DNA from: Chlorobiota bacterium
GTDB lineage: Bacteria; Bacteroidota; Bacteroidia; Bacteroidales; JAADJA01
Direction: 5' to 3'
Length of the DNA: 57,697 nt
NCBI GenBank assembly: GCA_013151015.1
Contig: JAADJA010000054.1
Coordinates: 1 to 57,697, forward strand
The translations under genes were made by a program, and so were the position numbers. The notes below the pieces were generated by a model, which searched no databases, was not told the origin of the DNA, and saw only the letters and a list, made by a program, of their open reading frames with translations. Numbering within the stretch: position 1 is the first letter of the stretch; every line of letters begins with the position of its first letter. Below are positions 1 through 8,717 of the stretch, one piece after another.

Positions 1-2
1 TA

Positions 3-566
3 TGGAACATATTCGCATTAGACACAAACAAAGACAGGCGGATATTGACAGGTATTATCGAGAAAAGTTATTTTAGTAAAGTAGAATTAAGGGATATTTT
101 TAAAAAAGATTCGTATAAAGGAGTTTCTGGATTGAGGGTTTTTGGGGCAATTGGTGTTGGGATGGGCCTGTCTGCAATCTGTTTAGGGATTTTGTTTAAA
201 CTGGAACATTGGCCTGGGTCAAATTTTAATCTAATGATTGGTTTGGTTACGACATTAATAGTATCAATAATAGCATTGATTAAGTTTTTCAAAAGTAAAG
301 ATAATTATTATAAGCAAATTCTTAAAAGAACAGCAATAATTGGAGGACTCGGGTTATTGTTAACTGCAGTACCAGATTTGACTTTGCAAAAAATCCAATA
401 TCGGAATCATCCTGAATATATTAAAGCATATGAAGAGTATTTAAGTAATCAGGAAAACAAAGAACTTAAACAAAAATTAGAATTAGAGTATAAAAAAGCA
501 ACAATGACAGAAAAGGAATTCGAAATATATCAAAAATATCAAGAACCCAATAAGCAATCCAAATAA
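3..566 (+). CDS. GldL-like small membrane protein, 5' end cut by window edge
   Basis: The reading frame is open from the first bases of the window to a stop at 564-566, so the true start probably lies upstream. A TTG at 45 is the only other candidate start inside the window. Three hydrophobic segments are visible (about residues 27-50, 60-83 and 93-110 counted from the TTG), followed by a charged Lys/Glu-rich tail of about 60 residues. The first segment runs into FKLEHWPGSNF, which resembles the FKIxHWPGA motif after the first membrane helix of GldL, the gliding/type IX secretion membrane protein. This ORF lacks GldL's long C-terminal domain, so it is at most a short relative. Function is unknown. 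Confidence 0.6.
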   Translation, partial: WNIFALDTNKDRRILTGIIEKSYFSKVELRDIFKKDSYKGVSGLRVFGAIGVGMGLSAICLGILFKLEHWPGSNFNLMIGLVTTLIVSIIALIKFFKSKDNYYKQILKRTAIIGGLGLLLTAVPDLTLQKIQYRNHPEYIKAYEEYLSNQENKELKQKLELEYKKATMTEKEFEIYQKYQEPNKQSK

Positions 567-608
567 AATATATTGCAATGAATTCGCTTTTGTATGTATC
601 CAAAAAAA

Positions 609-634
609 ACCGCTGGTAAATTTACCAACGGTCC
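609..634. terminator. Bidirectional terminator between convergent genes
   Basis: The inverted repeat ACCGcTGGTAAA / TTTACCAaCGGT at 609-632 has 12-base arms and one mismatch. It is preceded by a run of A and followed by CCTTTTT. It sits exactly between two convergent genes (ends at 566 and 662) and can serve both strands. Confidence 0.75.
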
Positions 635-661
635 TTTTTCAATTCTTAAAAACAGGCCGGA

Positions 662-2233
662 TCAAAAGTTCACAAAGGTAATACCTGCCGTCCAGGGATA
701 AAGCTCAGGGCCTTTGTCTTTTTTGAACATGGTATTGACCGCATAGGTGGCAAACAGGTTGATCTTGCCCCAGCCAATCCTTACCGTGGCATCAAATTTA
801 AACGGGTTCATGTAGAAATCGTCAAAGGTTTTTGTTTTGGCATTGTTGGGCGATGTGGCGGTATATTCCACTTTATAAGCATCCGTATTCGGGTCGTAAC
901 GTGTCACCTCAAAATCCTTGTTGTATTCATTGTAATATTTTTTGGTGTGGGAAGAAATCCGTAGCCCGGCAACCATGCCCATATTGATATGGAAACTGTT
1001 TTTGTTGTGGTAGCGGTTGGTCTGAAATTCAAACAGCAGAGGGATATCCACGTACCAAACGGTCAATTTTGATTTACGGATACTGATCCCGCGATCGATA
1101 TATCCAATCAATTCCGAGGAATCCGAGTTCAGGCGGGTTGCCTTGCTGAAACGGTAGTTGTTCCAATATGTGCCCAAACCTGTTACCATCCCCCATTTCT
1201 GGTTTTTGGAAAGGCTGATGTTCTGCTCAAAGAAGTTAACATGCACGGCCCATGATTTGGTTGTGCGCAAGTCCATGTATTCGGTTTCTTTCGGAAAACT
1301 CATTTTGTAATCAGGATCAACATATCCGTTCAACCCCATTTCGAAGCCCGCCCAGTGGCCGTTGAACTTTTTTGTTTTGTGGCGGCTGAAGCTCACATTG
1401 CCATTTTCATCCACATGCAGTTCACGGTTCCCAACACGGATTTTTACCGAATCGGGGCCTTCCCAAACTTCCACTTCAAGGCCGCCCACTTTTACCTTTG
1501 TTGAATCGTAATAATTGTTTTTCCGATAGGAATAGGTGTAAGGGTTTTCGGTACTCTTATAAGAAGTTGTTGGTGCTCCCACAATCGTAACATCTGCCGA
1601 TCCGCTTTTGTTGCCCGAGACTTCCCCGCTTACGTTCAGGGTGGCATCTGCAGCCCCTGACACATCATATTTTACTTTATCGGACACCATACTGGTTGCG
1701 TCCAGGTCCGCTGCCCCACTGACTTTGGTAATATGTGTGCCGCTCCTGCCGGAAAGTTTTAGGTCGGCAGCCCCGGAAACCATGGTTTCGAGGTATTGCA
1801 CATCTACATTTAGCGAAACGGAAGTTGCCCCCGAGACTTCTATCTTCAGCTCATCGGTCTCGATGAGGCTTTCCCCTTTTACGTTGGTTGCCCCGCTTGC
1901 TTTTAGCCAGGTGAGTTCAGGAAGTGTGACGAATATATTTTGTACCGTTGGGTTTTTAAGGTCTTTCGTTTTAATGAAAAGGGTATTGTTTGAAACACTG
2001 GTCTGGATTTTATCCTGAAGGTTTGAATCCGTTTCGACTTTCAGGCTGGTTTCCGGGGAAATCGAAATGAAGACATCTACCGTGCCACCGGCTTGTATCC
2101 CATTAAAAGTGGGAACTGCACGGTTTTGTTTTACAACGTTTTTGTCTCCTTTCACCTGGGCCAAAGCAGAAATATTGATTCCGAGAACAAGGATGAAGGC
2201 AATAGTTGTTGCCAAGGGTTTTTGTAAGTTCAT
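662..2233 (-). CDS. Head-GIN domain (DUF2807) / outer-membrane beta-barrel protein
   Basis: A 523-residue exported protein. Residues 1-25 form a signal peptide ending ISALAQ. Residues about 40-225 match the head-GIN (DUF2807) beta-helix style domain: the opening FNGIQAGGTVDVFI is characteristic, and repeats of the type VSGAADLKLSG and VSGAADATLNVSG follow. From about residue 290 to the end there are alternating aromatic strands (GLGTYWNNYRF, GMVAGLRISSH, terminal TAGITFVNF), as in Bacteroidota outer-membrane barrels of the PorT/OMP_b-brl type. The likely location is the outer membrane with the GIN domain periplasmic or surface-exposed. No enzyme motif is seen and the biological role of such proteins is not established. 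Confidence 0.85.
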   Translation of the reverse strand: MNLQKPLATTIAFILVLGINISALAQVKGDKNVVKQNRAVPTFNGIQAGGTVDVFISISPETSLKVETDSNLQDKIQTSVSNNTLFIKTKDLKNPTVQNIFVTLPELTWLKASGATNVKGESLIETDELKIEVSGATSVSLNVDVQYLETMVSGAADLKLSGRSGTHITKVSGAADLDATSMVSDKVKYDVSGAADATLNVSGEVSGNKSGSADVTIVGAPTTSYKSTENPYTYSYRKNNYYDSTKVKVGGLEVEVWEGPDSVKIRVGNRELHVDENGNVSFSRHKTKKFNGHWAGFEMGLNGYVDPDYKMSFPKETEYMDLRTTKSWAVHVNFFEQNISLSKNQKWGMVTGLGTYWNNYRFSKATRLNSDSSELIGYIDRGISIRKSKLTVWYVDIPLLFEFQTNRYHNKNSFHINMGMVAGLRISSHTKKYYNEYNKDFEVTRYDPNTDAYKVEYTATSPNNAKTKTFDDFYMNPFKFDATVRIGWGKINLFATYAVNTMFKKDKGPELYPWTAGITFVNF

Positions 2234-2585
2234 GCGAATGATTTTAAATTGTTAATTTTGTTGATTTGGGGATATGACGGACGTGATTTCCGATTTGTTA
2301 CAGGAAGGCAAAAAAGTTTCAGGCCGCTGATTAATCTTTTTGGTCATGGTGGGCAAGTGGTGTGGCGACCAGAAAGGTGGAAAGTGGATTATGTGACTAA
2401 GGTTGCATATACCTGGTTTCTATGCGGTTTGGCTTTGGCCGTAAAGAAATATTCACATTAATGGCTAAAACCAATTCAATATCTCTTATCATATCACCGG
2501 GCTATCCGCCCGGTACGGACAGGAAGAAGGGTACAAAGCGTTTTCCCTAACAAGAAAATCAGAAGACTCAACCAGCCACCAGCAA
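2234..2585. other. Gene-free region with one GC-rich hairpin
   Basis: These 352 bases lie between the 5' end of the head-GIN gene and the 3' end of pth. A perfect hairpin, ACCGGGC-tatcc-GCCCGGT, sits at 2496-2514 without a T-run. A 70-codon open frame on the plus strand at 2249-2461 has no recognisable composition or partner and is not called. No convincing promoter for the head-GIN gene was seen. Confidence 0.5.
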
Positions 2586-3149
2586 CTAATTTTTATTGTA
2601 CATCGTCATTGTCAGGGAAAGGCCGATTGAGACAAAACTTTTAACAATGGAAATGGCTGTTTTTATTTTTGGGACCAGGATTTCTTCTTCGGTTTTTGTC
2701 CATTTTCCCAGCACATAATCGGATTGGTAACCTTTCGCAAAATCATTTCCTATCCCCACACGCAAACGGGGGAAGTTTACCGTGTTCAGGTTTTCGATAA
2801 TACTGATAAGGCCATTATGGCCGCCATCGCCACCTTTGCCGCGCAATCGCAAAACACCGGTGGGGAGGGCAATGTCATCCAGGATCACAAGGATATTTTC
2901 GAGGGGGATTTTTTCTTTGTCCATCCAATACTTAATGGCTTTCCCGCTAAGGTTCATATAGGTATTTGGTTTGATGCAAATCAATGTCCGGGCTTTGTAT
3001 TTCAGTTTGGTCACATCGGCATACCGTTCCGTTTTAAAGCTTGCGGCCCCTTCCTGGGCAAGTGCATCGGCAATCACAAACCCAATGTTATGCCTTGTGT
3101 TGGCATATTCTGAACCAATATTCCCGAGACCAATGATAAGATATTTCAT
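2586..3149 (-). CDS. pth: Peptidyl-tRNA hydrolase
   Basis: This enzyme cleaves the ester bond of peptidyl-tRNA released from stalled ribosomes and so recycles tRNA in the cytoplasm. The 187-residue length is normal. The N-terminus MKYLIIGLGNIGSEYANTRH carries the conserved Asn10 and the catalytic His20. The substrate-binding motif PNTYMNLSG (about 61-69), the DD pair at 91-92 that polarises the histidine, and GGDGGHNG (106-113) are all present. It lies just downstream of rplY on the same strand, but an intervening terminator and its own TAnnTTTG element 19 nt upstream of the ATG suggest it can be transcribed separately. Pairing of pth with the L25 gene and prs is common in many bacteria. Confidence 0.97.
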   Translation of the reverse strand: MKYLIIGLGNIGSEYANTRHNIGFVIADALAQEGAASFKTERYADVTKLKYKARTLICIKPNTYMNLSGKAIKYWMDKEKIPLENILVILDDIALPTGVLRLRGKGGDGGHNGLISIIENLNTVNFPRLRVGIGNDFAKGYQSDYVLGKWTKTEEEILVPKIKTAISIVKSFVSIGLSLTMTMYNKN

Positions 3150-3168
3150 AATTGAAAAATACTAAAAA

Positions 3169-3176
3169 CAAATGTA
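3169..3176 (-). promoter_or_regulatory. Promoter -7 element of pth
   Basis: On the minus strand this reads TACATTTG, matching the Bacteroidota -7 consensus TAnnTTTG. It lies 19 nt before the pth ATG at 3149 and immediately after the rplY terminator. No clear TTG at the usual upstream spacing is seen. Confidence 0.55.
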
Positions 3177-3207
3177 AAAAAAATCCCAAACCCCGTAAAT
3201 GGGATTT
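3176..3207 (-). terminator. Rho-independent terminator after rplY
   Basis: Read on the minus strand, AAATCCCA and TGGGATTT form an 8-bp stem with an 11-nt loop, followed directly by a run of T (the plus-strand A-run at 3176-3183). It starts about 25 nt after the rplY stop. Confidence 0.75.
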
Positions 3208-3232
3208 GGAATTTTTCTGTAGATGGAATCTA

Positions 3233-3886
3233 TTACTTATTGTCTTTGGATGCACCAGAATCCTCGCCCTCTTTACTTTCTCCTTCAGCGCCTTCAGCAC
3301 CTTCTTCACCTTCACCTTCTTCTTCCTCTTCATCCTCAGCTGCACCTCTTGCAGTTTTAACCATAACGATTACTGCATTGGGTGTGTCGAGGAATTCAAG
3401 TTCTTCGTTCACAACGTCCCTGACCCTTACGGAACTTCCAATATCCAATTTGTCGATATTGATGGTAATAAAATCGGGCAGGTCTTTTACCAAGCCATTT
3501 ACTTTCAGTTTCCTGATTTTCTTGAAAAGTTTTCCACCAGCTAAAATACCGGGGGCAACACCTTCAAACTTAACAGGTACTCCAATGGTAACAGCTTTGT
3601 CCTCGAATATTTCCAAGAAGTCGGCATGTAACACCTTGTCGTTTACAGGATGGTACTGTATGTCTTGCAAGATAGCAGAATACTCTTTCCCGTCCAGTTG
3701 AAGGTTGATCAAAAACACTTCTGGTGTAAAGATAATCTTTGAAAATGCCATTTCGTCAATGGTGAAATGGATTTGCTCTTTGCCACCATAAAGCACACAG
3801 ACAACTTTGCCCTCCCTGCGGTGTTTCTTAGCATCTTTTTTCCCTACGTTCTCGCGAAGAGAACCGCTCAATGATACTGTTTTCAT
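3233..3886 (-). CDS. rplY: 50S ribosomal protein L25/general stress protein Ctc
   Basis: A 5S-rRNA-binding protein of the large ribosomal subunit. It has 217 residues, the long CTC-type form: an N-terminal L25 domain (about 5-95, with GKKDAKKHRREGKVVCVLYG and the loop DIQYHPVNDKVLHADFLE) followed by the TL5-like C-terminal beta domain (about 100-185, PVKFEGVAPGILAGGKLF). The last 35-40 residues are a Glu/Gly/Ser-rich acidic tail, usual in this phylum. It follows prs with a 93-nt gap lacking an obvious terminator, so co-transcription with prs is likely. A terminator follows it. Confidence 0.96.
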   Translation of the reverse strand: MKTVSLSGSLRENVGKKDAKKHRREGKVVCVLYGGKEQIHFTIDEMAFSKIIFTPEVFLINLQLDGKEYSAILQDIQYHPVNDKVLHADFLEIFEDKAVTIGVPVKFEGVAPGILAGGKLFKKIRKLKVNGLVKDLPDFITINIDKLDIGSSVRVRDVVNEELEFLDTPNAVIVMVKTARGAAEDEEEEEGEGEEGAEGAEGESKEGEDSGASKDNK

Positions 3887-3979
3887 AATTTTTGTTATTT
3901 AATTAATATTTAAAAATGTACAACAAATCAGCATGAACTTTGATTAAAGAAAAATTTATTTTTTCGCTGATCGGTTATG

Positions 3980-4912
3980 TTAAAGTTTATATAATGAACT
4001 TATCGATTTCGTTTTCAATACCCGTTTTATAACGGTGGCAAACAGGTTGGCCGTTGATAGGATATGGATTTTGTCACAATCCTGTTTCAATGGCAATGTA
4101 TCGGTTACAACAATTTCTTCAAATACCGAGTTCCCTATTTTCTCATAAGCATCGCCCGAAAAAACAGGGTGGGTACAAAATGCCCTGACACTCTTAGCTC
4201 CGTTTTCTTTTATGAGCTTGCCCGCTTTTGTAATTGTACCGGCGGTATCTATAATATCATCTATCAGGATCACATCTTTTCCTTCCACATCCCCGATCAA
4301 CTGCATTGTCCCGATTTCATTGGGTTTAGAACGCTGTTTGTAACAAATGACGAACCCTGTGTTCAATATTTTGGCATAGGCCGCAGCCCTGCGCGTACCA
4401 CCGGTGTCAGGTGAAGCCATGACGAGGTTCGGTAAATTCATGCCCTGGATATAGGGTATGAAAATGGACGAAGCATAAACATGGTCAACCGGTACATCAA
4501 AAAACCCCTGGATTTGATCGGCATGAAGGTCGAGTGTGATAATACGTTTCACGCCGGCAGCGGTAAGCAAATTGGCAATCAGTTTGGATGCAATGGAAAC
4601 CCGGGGCTTGTCTTTCCTGTCCTGGCGCGCAAAACCAAAGTAAGGTATCACGGCCACAATCCGCTTGGCAGAAGCCCTTCGTGCGGCATCAATCAGCATT
4701 AACAACTCCAGAAGGTTGTCGGAAGGCGAAAATGTGGATTGGATGATAAATACGTCCCTGCCACGGATATTTTCTTCAAAAGAAGGTTGGAATTCCCCAT
4801 CGGAAAAACTGGTCACAACCACATTGCCCAATGGATGTCCATCCTCATGTGCAATTTTATCAGCAAGATATTTGGTTGCCCTCCCGGAAAATATTAAAGC
4901 CCGTGCTGCCAT
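3980..4912 (-). CDS. prs: Ribose-phosphate pyrophosphokinase (PRPP synthetase)
   Basis: Makes PRPP from ribose 5-phosphate and ATP, feeding purine, pyrimidine, histidine, tryptophan and NAD synthesis in the cytosol. The 310 residues are of normal length. Visible hallmarks are the flexible loop PYFGFARQDRKDKPR (about 95-109), the cation/PRPP motif DLHADQIQGFFDVPVDH, and the PRPP-binding loop VILIDDIIDTAGT (about 214-226). It lies upstream of rplY on the same strand and downstream of the DUF4837 gene. No clean TAnnTTTG element was found in the 157-nt upstream gap. Confidence 0.97.
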   Translation of the reverse strand: MAARALIFSGRATKYLADKIAHEDGHPLGNVVVTSFSDGEFQPSFEENIRGRDVFIIQSTFSPSDNLLELLMLIDAARRASAKRIVAVIPYFGFARQDRKDKPRVSIASKLIANLLTAAGVKRIITLDLHADQIQGFFDVPVDHVYASSIFIPYIQGMNLPNLVMASPDTGGTRRAAAYAKILNTGFVICYKQRSKPNEIGTMQLIGDVEGKDVILIDDIIDTAGTITKAGKLIKENGAKSVRAFCTHPVFSGDAYEKIGNSVFEEIVVTDTLPLKQDCDKIHILSTANLFATVIKRVLKTKSISSLYKL

Positions 4913-5069
4913 TTGATGAAAAAATTAAGGGTTTCTAAATTGGCGGCGAAATTAATATAAATTTGATACAGAACAAATTGAATTATTGCATTCCGTTGCA
5001 TTTTATCATAAACGAAACTGCCTGCATCACTCAACTTGATTTTAACAAGATGGAGTTTTCATGGAAGCA

Positions 5070-6071
5070 CTACTTATCCAGTTTCATCGAATACATAATG
5101 GATTCCAATTGTATCATCAAATCGCGTTTTGGCGCATTGGGCGCATATACATAGCCATCGAGCGTGACGACCCGGTTTCTTTTTTCGTCCACAAAAGTAT
5201 AGCTCACGAACGGCCCGCCCATAAAATCGTTCTCCACTTTCCATAATCCCCTTGTTTCGACGGCATACATCCCAAGGAAGTTTATCCTTTTAAATTCAGG
5301 TTTAATATAATCCCTGGAAACGGCCATGTAGGAACCCTCCGTGGGTCCTGGAACATATTCCTTGGTAAGTGAATCGCGGTAGGAAATAATGCGGGTGGGG
5401 TTAAATGCGTTCGTATCCGTAAAATCATAGGTATAGATCATAATGCCCTGACTGTTGTTTTTTGTCTCTTTTCGTAGCCAGGCGAAATTTGAAAACTTCT
5501 TTGCGATGTAAAAACCTTTGGGTATTTCAAGGGTGAAATCAAAGGCCTTATGGATTTCTCCCTGCAAGGTTATGTCCCTGAAAGCCTTAAAAAGGTTATA
5601 AACCCGTTCCCTCTCCGATTGCATCTGGATACCCAGGATCGTTTCTTTCTTTTCTTCAAAAAATTTCAGGAACGCTTTTCTGCTTGGGGCTGTAATCTTG
5701 ATTACCCGTTGCGGGGAAGACCAATAATCTTTCCTGACTTCCATTTTGGTTTTTTTTGCGGTTTTTTTAATGTCCACGATTAAGACATTATGATGTGTCC
5801 TGAACATTTTGGAGTCCAAAAAAGCTGCCATGGGCACATTGGCAAGGTTGAATATGGGTTCGGGCTGGGGAAGGATTTCAAAATCCTGTTGGTAAAATGC
5901 CCGTATGGAATCACCGATATTTTCTTCCCATTGTGTTTTGTTGTTGGTCACAACAATCAATTCGGCCGTTTTCCCGGACGACCGCAATGCCATCTTCTTT
6001 TTTGTCTCTTTACAGGAATTCAAGGAAAGGATCGTAATTATTGCCGATAGAAGGAAAACTGTTCGTTTCAT
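5070..6071 (-). CDS. DUF4837 family lipoprotein
   Basis: A 333-residue lipoprotein: the signal peptide ends in the lipobox LNSC with Cys20 as the lipidated residue, so membrane attachment is expected. The body matches the Bacteroidota DUF4837 family (ELIVVTNNKTQWE near the start, FMGGPFVSYTFVDE and VVTLDGYVYAPNAPKR near the end, the latter matching the family's C-terminal strand). No catalytic motif is visible and the role is unknown. The gene is followed 157 nt later by prs. A possible -7 element TAAATTTG (minus strand, 6107-6114) lies 36 nt upstream of the ATG. Confidence 0.85.
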   Translation of the reverse strand: MKRTVFLLSAIITILSLNSCKETKKKMALRSSGKTAELIVVTNNKTQWEENIGDSIRAFYQQDFEILPQPEPIFNLANVPMAAFLDSKMFRTHHNVLIVDIKKTAKKTKMEVRKDYWSSPQRVIKITAPSRKAFLKFFEEKKETILGIQMQSERERVYNLFKAFRDITLQGEIHKAFDFTLEIPKGFYIAKKFSNFAWLRKETKNNSQGIMIYTYDFTDTNAFNPTRIISYRDSLTKEYVPGPTEGSYMAVSRDYIKPEFKRINFLGMYAVETRGLWKVENDFMGGPFVSYTFVDEKRNRVVTLDGYVYAPNAPKRDLMIQLESIMYSMKLDK

Positions 6072-6284
6072 AAAACCCGGTTGTTAAAGTTAGGGATTAA
6101 ATAGTGCAAATTTAAAAATAAAAGCGATGTGTTTATATTTGGGGCCGTGTTTGTGATTTGATTGCCCATACATTTATAAGATGCAGGAGATGGTGGATTT
6201 CCACAGATTTTTGAATGAGAAACTTTCGTGTCCTTTTTTACCCTTTCGCCGTATCGTTTCTTTGACTCATCGCTCCGTCGCAAT

Positions 6285-8039
6285 CTATCCCTTTAACTGG
6301 ACTTTTAATTTGTCGCCGGGCTTTAACCTTTTGGAATTGTTGATATGGTTGAGTTTCCTGATTTCATCAACGGTTACCCCATCATAAAGTTTGGCAATGT
6401 CCCATAAAGTGTCCCCTTTTCGGATGGTGTGGTAAACATAGTTGTTGCCGTTTTTGGAAGTGGTTTTTGTGCTGGTTGTTTTTGTGGATTTTTTTGCAGG
6501 GGCATATACAATTAGTTTTTGTTTTGGCTGAATTGTATTACTATGCAAGTTATTCCACTTTTTTAAATCACCCGTACTGCATTTGTATTTTTTTGCGATC
6601 AATCCTAGGTTTTCACCACTCTTTACGATATGATAATCCTTGGTTCGTCCTTTGGTATTTGTCGATTTTGAAATACTTGCAGTTGCAGTGCGTTTCCCGG
6701 TATAGCCCGGTGCATAAACCACCAATTTCTGTCCGGGATAAATCCGGTTGCTTCTTAAATTGTTCCAACTTTTCAGGTTGCGCACCGAACAACGGTATTT
6801 CTGGGCTATCAATCCAAGGCTTTCCCCTGATCTTACGTAATGGATGTTCCGCTCTTTGGCTTTTTTGATTTCTGCCAATAGTTTTTCCCGTTCAATACCT
6901 TTTTTGCTTTTATAATCATAAAGCTCTTTCTCTTTATCAATAAATTCCGGAATGTATTCTTCCGGTAAAGTCAGGACATATTTCTTGTCTTTGGTCGAAG
7001 GGATAATGCCACTTTTAAAGGTTGGGTTCAAGTATTTGAGATATGCTTTTGGGATTCCCATCAATTCGGAAATTTGGTCGAACGACAATACGTCGTTTAC
7101 TATAACGGTATCGGTTTCAGCAAAAAAGAAATCGGGTTTGATGGGGTAAAGATTATGTTCGGCAGGATAATTCATGATATAAACCACCGCAATAAATGCC
7201 GGGACATATCCCCGGGTTTCCCTTGGAAGATAAGGCCAGATTGCCCAATAACTTTTCACGCCACCAGCACGGCGAATGGCCCGGTTCACATTTCCTGCAC
7301 CCGAATTATAGGCGGCAAGTGCCAACGACCAGTTTCCATAAATATCATATAGGTCTTGTAAATGGCGACATGCAGCATCGGTGGATTTGTAGGGATCAAA
7401 ACGATCTTCGACCAGGGAATTGGATTTCAATCCATACATTTTTCCGGTACGGTACATAAACTGCCACAGGCCCTTTGCCCCGGCCCTTGAATTTGCCGTT
7501 GGGTTAAGTGCCGATTCAACCACCGAAAGATATTTTAGTTCAAGGGGCATATTGTGCTTGTCCAATTGCTCTTCAAAAAGGGGAAAATAGAGTTCGGACA
7601 AACCCAAAACCTTTGAAGTAAGTTCCCGTCTTTTTACGGAATAGGTCCGAATGTAATTTTTGACGTTTTTGTTGAACGTAAGTTCAAAAGGAGTTTGGAT
7701 ATTTAGGTTTTCAATTCTTTCGGCTAAAATAGAATCAGAATAAACGGGAATGGAATCTGCTGGGAAATTATATACATTCAGTACGTTGGTGTCAGTTGTG
7801 AAGTTTGTGTTTGTATAAAACCTTAAATTAACAAGACTATCCAACATACTAAGGATTACACTGTTTTCTTCAACAACAATTTCAGGATTAATAATGTCCT
7901 GTTCCTGGATGTTTGAAATTCGAATCTTTAAAGAATCTTCTACCAATGTGCTATCAGATTCTGGAATGCGAGTGGCAAAAATATCAATGGAAATAGAAAG
8001 TGTAAGGATTATAAGTATGGCTGTTTTTAGTTTCGTCAT
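6285..8039 (-). CDS. Lytic transglycosylase with three LysM domains (MltD-like)
   Basis: A cell-wall enzyme expected to cleave the MurNAc-GlcNAc bond of peptidoglycan in the periplasm. The start is placed at the ATG at 8039 (584 residues), because the next residues, [21 protein letters not shown], make a proper signal peptide; an upstream in-frame start at 8090 would add 17 residues before it. The SLT domain lies roughly at 110-235: the catalytic Glu in [12 protein letters not shown], then [18 protein letters not shown] and [16 protein letters not shown]. Three LysM peptidoglycan-binding repeats follow ([50 protein letters not shown]), separated by Thr/Lys-rich linkers. Its own promoter is recognisable at 8099-8130. 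Confidence 0.93.
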   Translation of the reverse strand: MTKLKTAILIILTLSISIDIFATRIPESDSTLVEDSLKIRISNIQEQDIINPEIVVEENSVILSMLDSLVNLRFYTNTNFTTDTNVLNVYNFPADSIPVYSDSILAERIENLNIQTPFELTFNKNVKNYIRTYSVKRRELTSKVLGLSELYFPLFEEQLDKHNMPLELKYLSVVESALNPTANSRAGAKGLWQFMYRTGKMYGLKSNSLVEDRFDPYKSTDAACRHLQDLYDIYGNWSLALAAYNSGAGNVNRAIRRAGGVKSYWAIWPYLPRETRGYVPAFIAVVYIMNYPAEHNLYPIKPDFFFAETDTVIVNDVLSFDQISELMGIPKAYLKYLNPTFKSGIIPSTKDKKYVLTLPEEYIPEFIDKEKELYDYKSKKGIEREKLLAEIKKAKERNIHYVRSGESLGLIAQKYRCSVRNLKSWNNLRSNRIYPGQKLVVYAPGYTGKRTATASISKSTNTKGRTKDYHIVKSGENLGLIAKKYKCSTGDLKKWNNLHSNTIQPKQKLIVYAPAKKSTKTTSTKTTSKNGNNYVYHTIRKGDTLWDIAKLYDGVTVDEIRKLNHINNSKRLKPGDKLKVQLKG

Positions 8040-8098
8040 TATTTTTAATCTTAATAAAATGATAATAAACACTCTACGGAAATCACGCAATATCGTTG

Positions 8099-8130
8099 CA
8101 AAAGTAGGGATTAAAAAAGTATAACGCCAA
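8099..8130 (-). promoter_or_regulatory. Promoter of the LysM transglycosylase gene
   Basis: On the minus strand a -33-like TTTTG (plus-strand CAAAA at 8128-8132) is followed by a 21-nt spacer and the -7 element TACTTTTG (8106-8099). The predicted transcript begins about 50 nt before the ATG at 8039. Confidence 0.55.
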
Positions 8131-8298
8131 AAGGGAAAACTTATTTGTTAACCGGAAAAAGTGAACAGGGATTTAGCCCTAAAATAGCCGTTACGCAAAG
8201 AAAAACTATTGAAATGAAAACTGTGGGGAAACAAATACCAATATTCATTTCCCACTTGTAAATCAAGAAAAAATTAATTTTTCGAAGGAATAATAAAG

Positions 8299-8502
8299 CT
8301 AATTTTTCTTGTCAGCTACATCACTATTGCCCGAATTGTTTTGTTCGTCGGGGTTCAGGCCATCCTTAAATTCACGGATGCCTTTTCCCATCCCTTTCAT
8401 CATTTCAGGGATTTTTTTGCCACCAAAAAGCAACAGGACTACGAGGACTATAAGGCCTATTTGCCAAGGGCCAATCATACCTATAAGAATATTTGCTGTC
8501 AT
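8299..8502 (-). CDS. tatA: Sec-independent protein translocase subunit TatA
   Basis: The pore-forming subunit of the twin-arginine translocase, which exports folded proteins across the inner membrane. The protein from the ATG at 8502 has 67 residues: a short membrane helix (GPWQIGLIVLVVLLLF), the Phe-Gly hinge, then an amphipathic helix (KKIPEMMKGMGKGIREFKDGL) and a short acidic tail, exactly the TatA/E plan. An upstream in-frame extension to 8613 would put 37 hydrophilic residues before the membrane helix and is rejected. A TATCTTTG element (minus strand, 8526-8533) lies 24 nt upstream of the ATG. tatC is not in the window. The 260 nt downstream hold only AT-rich sequence and the next gene's promoter. 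Confidence 0.93.
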   Translation of the reverse strand: MTANILIGMIGPWQIGLIVLVVLLLFGGKKIPEMMKGMGKGIREFKDGLNPDEQNNSGNSDVADKKN

Positions 8503-8717
8503 GATATTGTTCTTTTTATGAAGTGCAAAGATACAAATTATTGAATTGGTAGTTTTATATTTGGGACGAAATATATTTGAAGTAGTATTATGGGTGTTGT
8601 GCAACCAATTCATACCAATATAGACCTTGCTTTAGTAAGTTTGCCTGTTGATTGGCCAAAAATAGGTTTCTTAGCAAAGTTTTTGTTAGACAACTTGTTT
8701 TTGATAAATGTTATAGA

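Noticed and set aside
2249-2461. 70-codon open frame on the plus strand between the head-GIN gene and pth
   Set aside because: No recognisable domain, no promoter, overlaps the upstream region of the head-GIN gene, and its composition looks like translated non-coding DNA.
8503-8613. 37-residue N-terminal extension of TatA
   Set aside because: It would put polar sequence before the TatA membrane helix and covers the promoter-like TATCTTTG.
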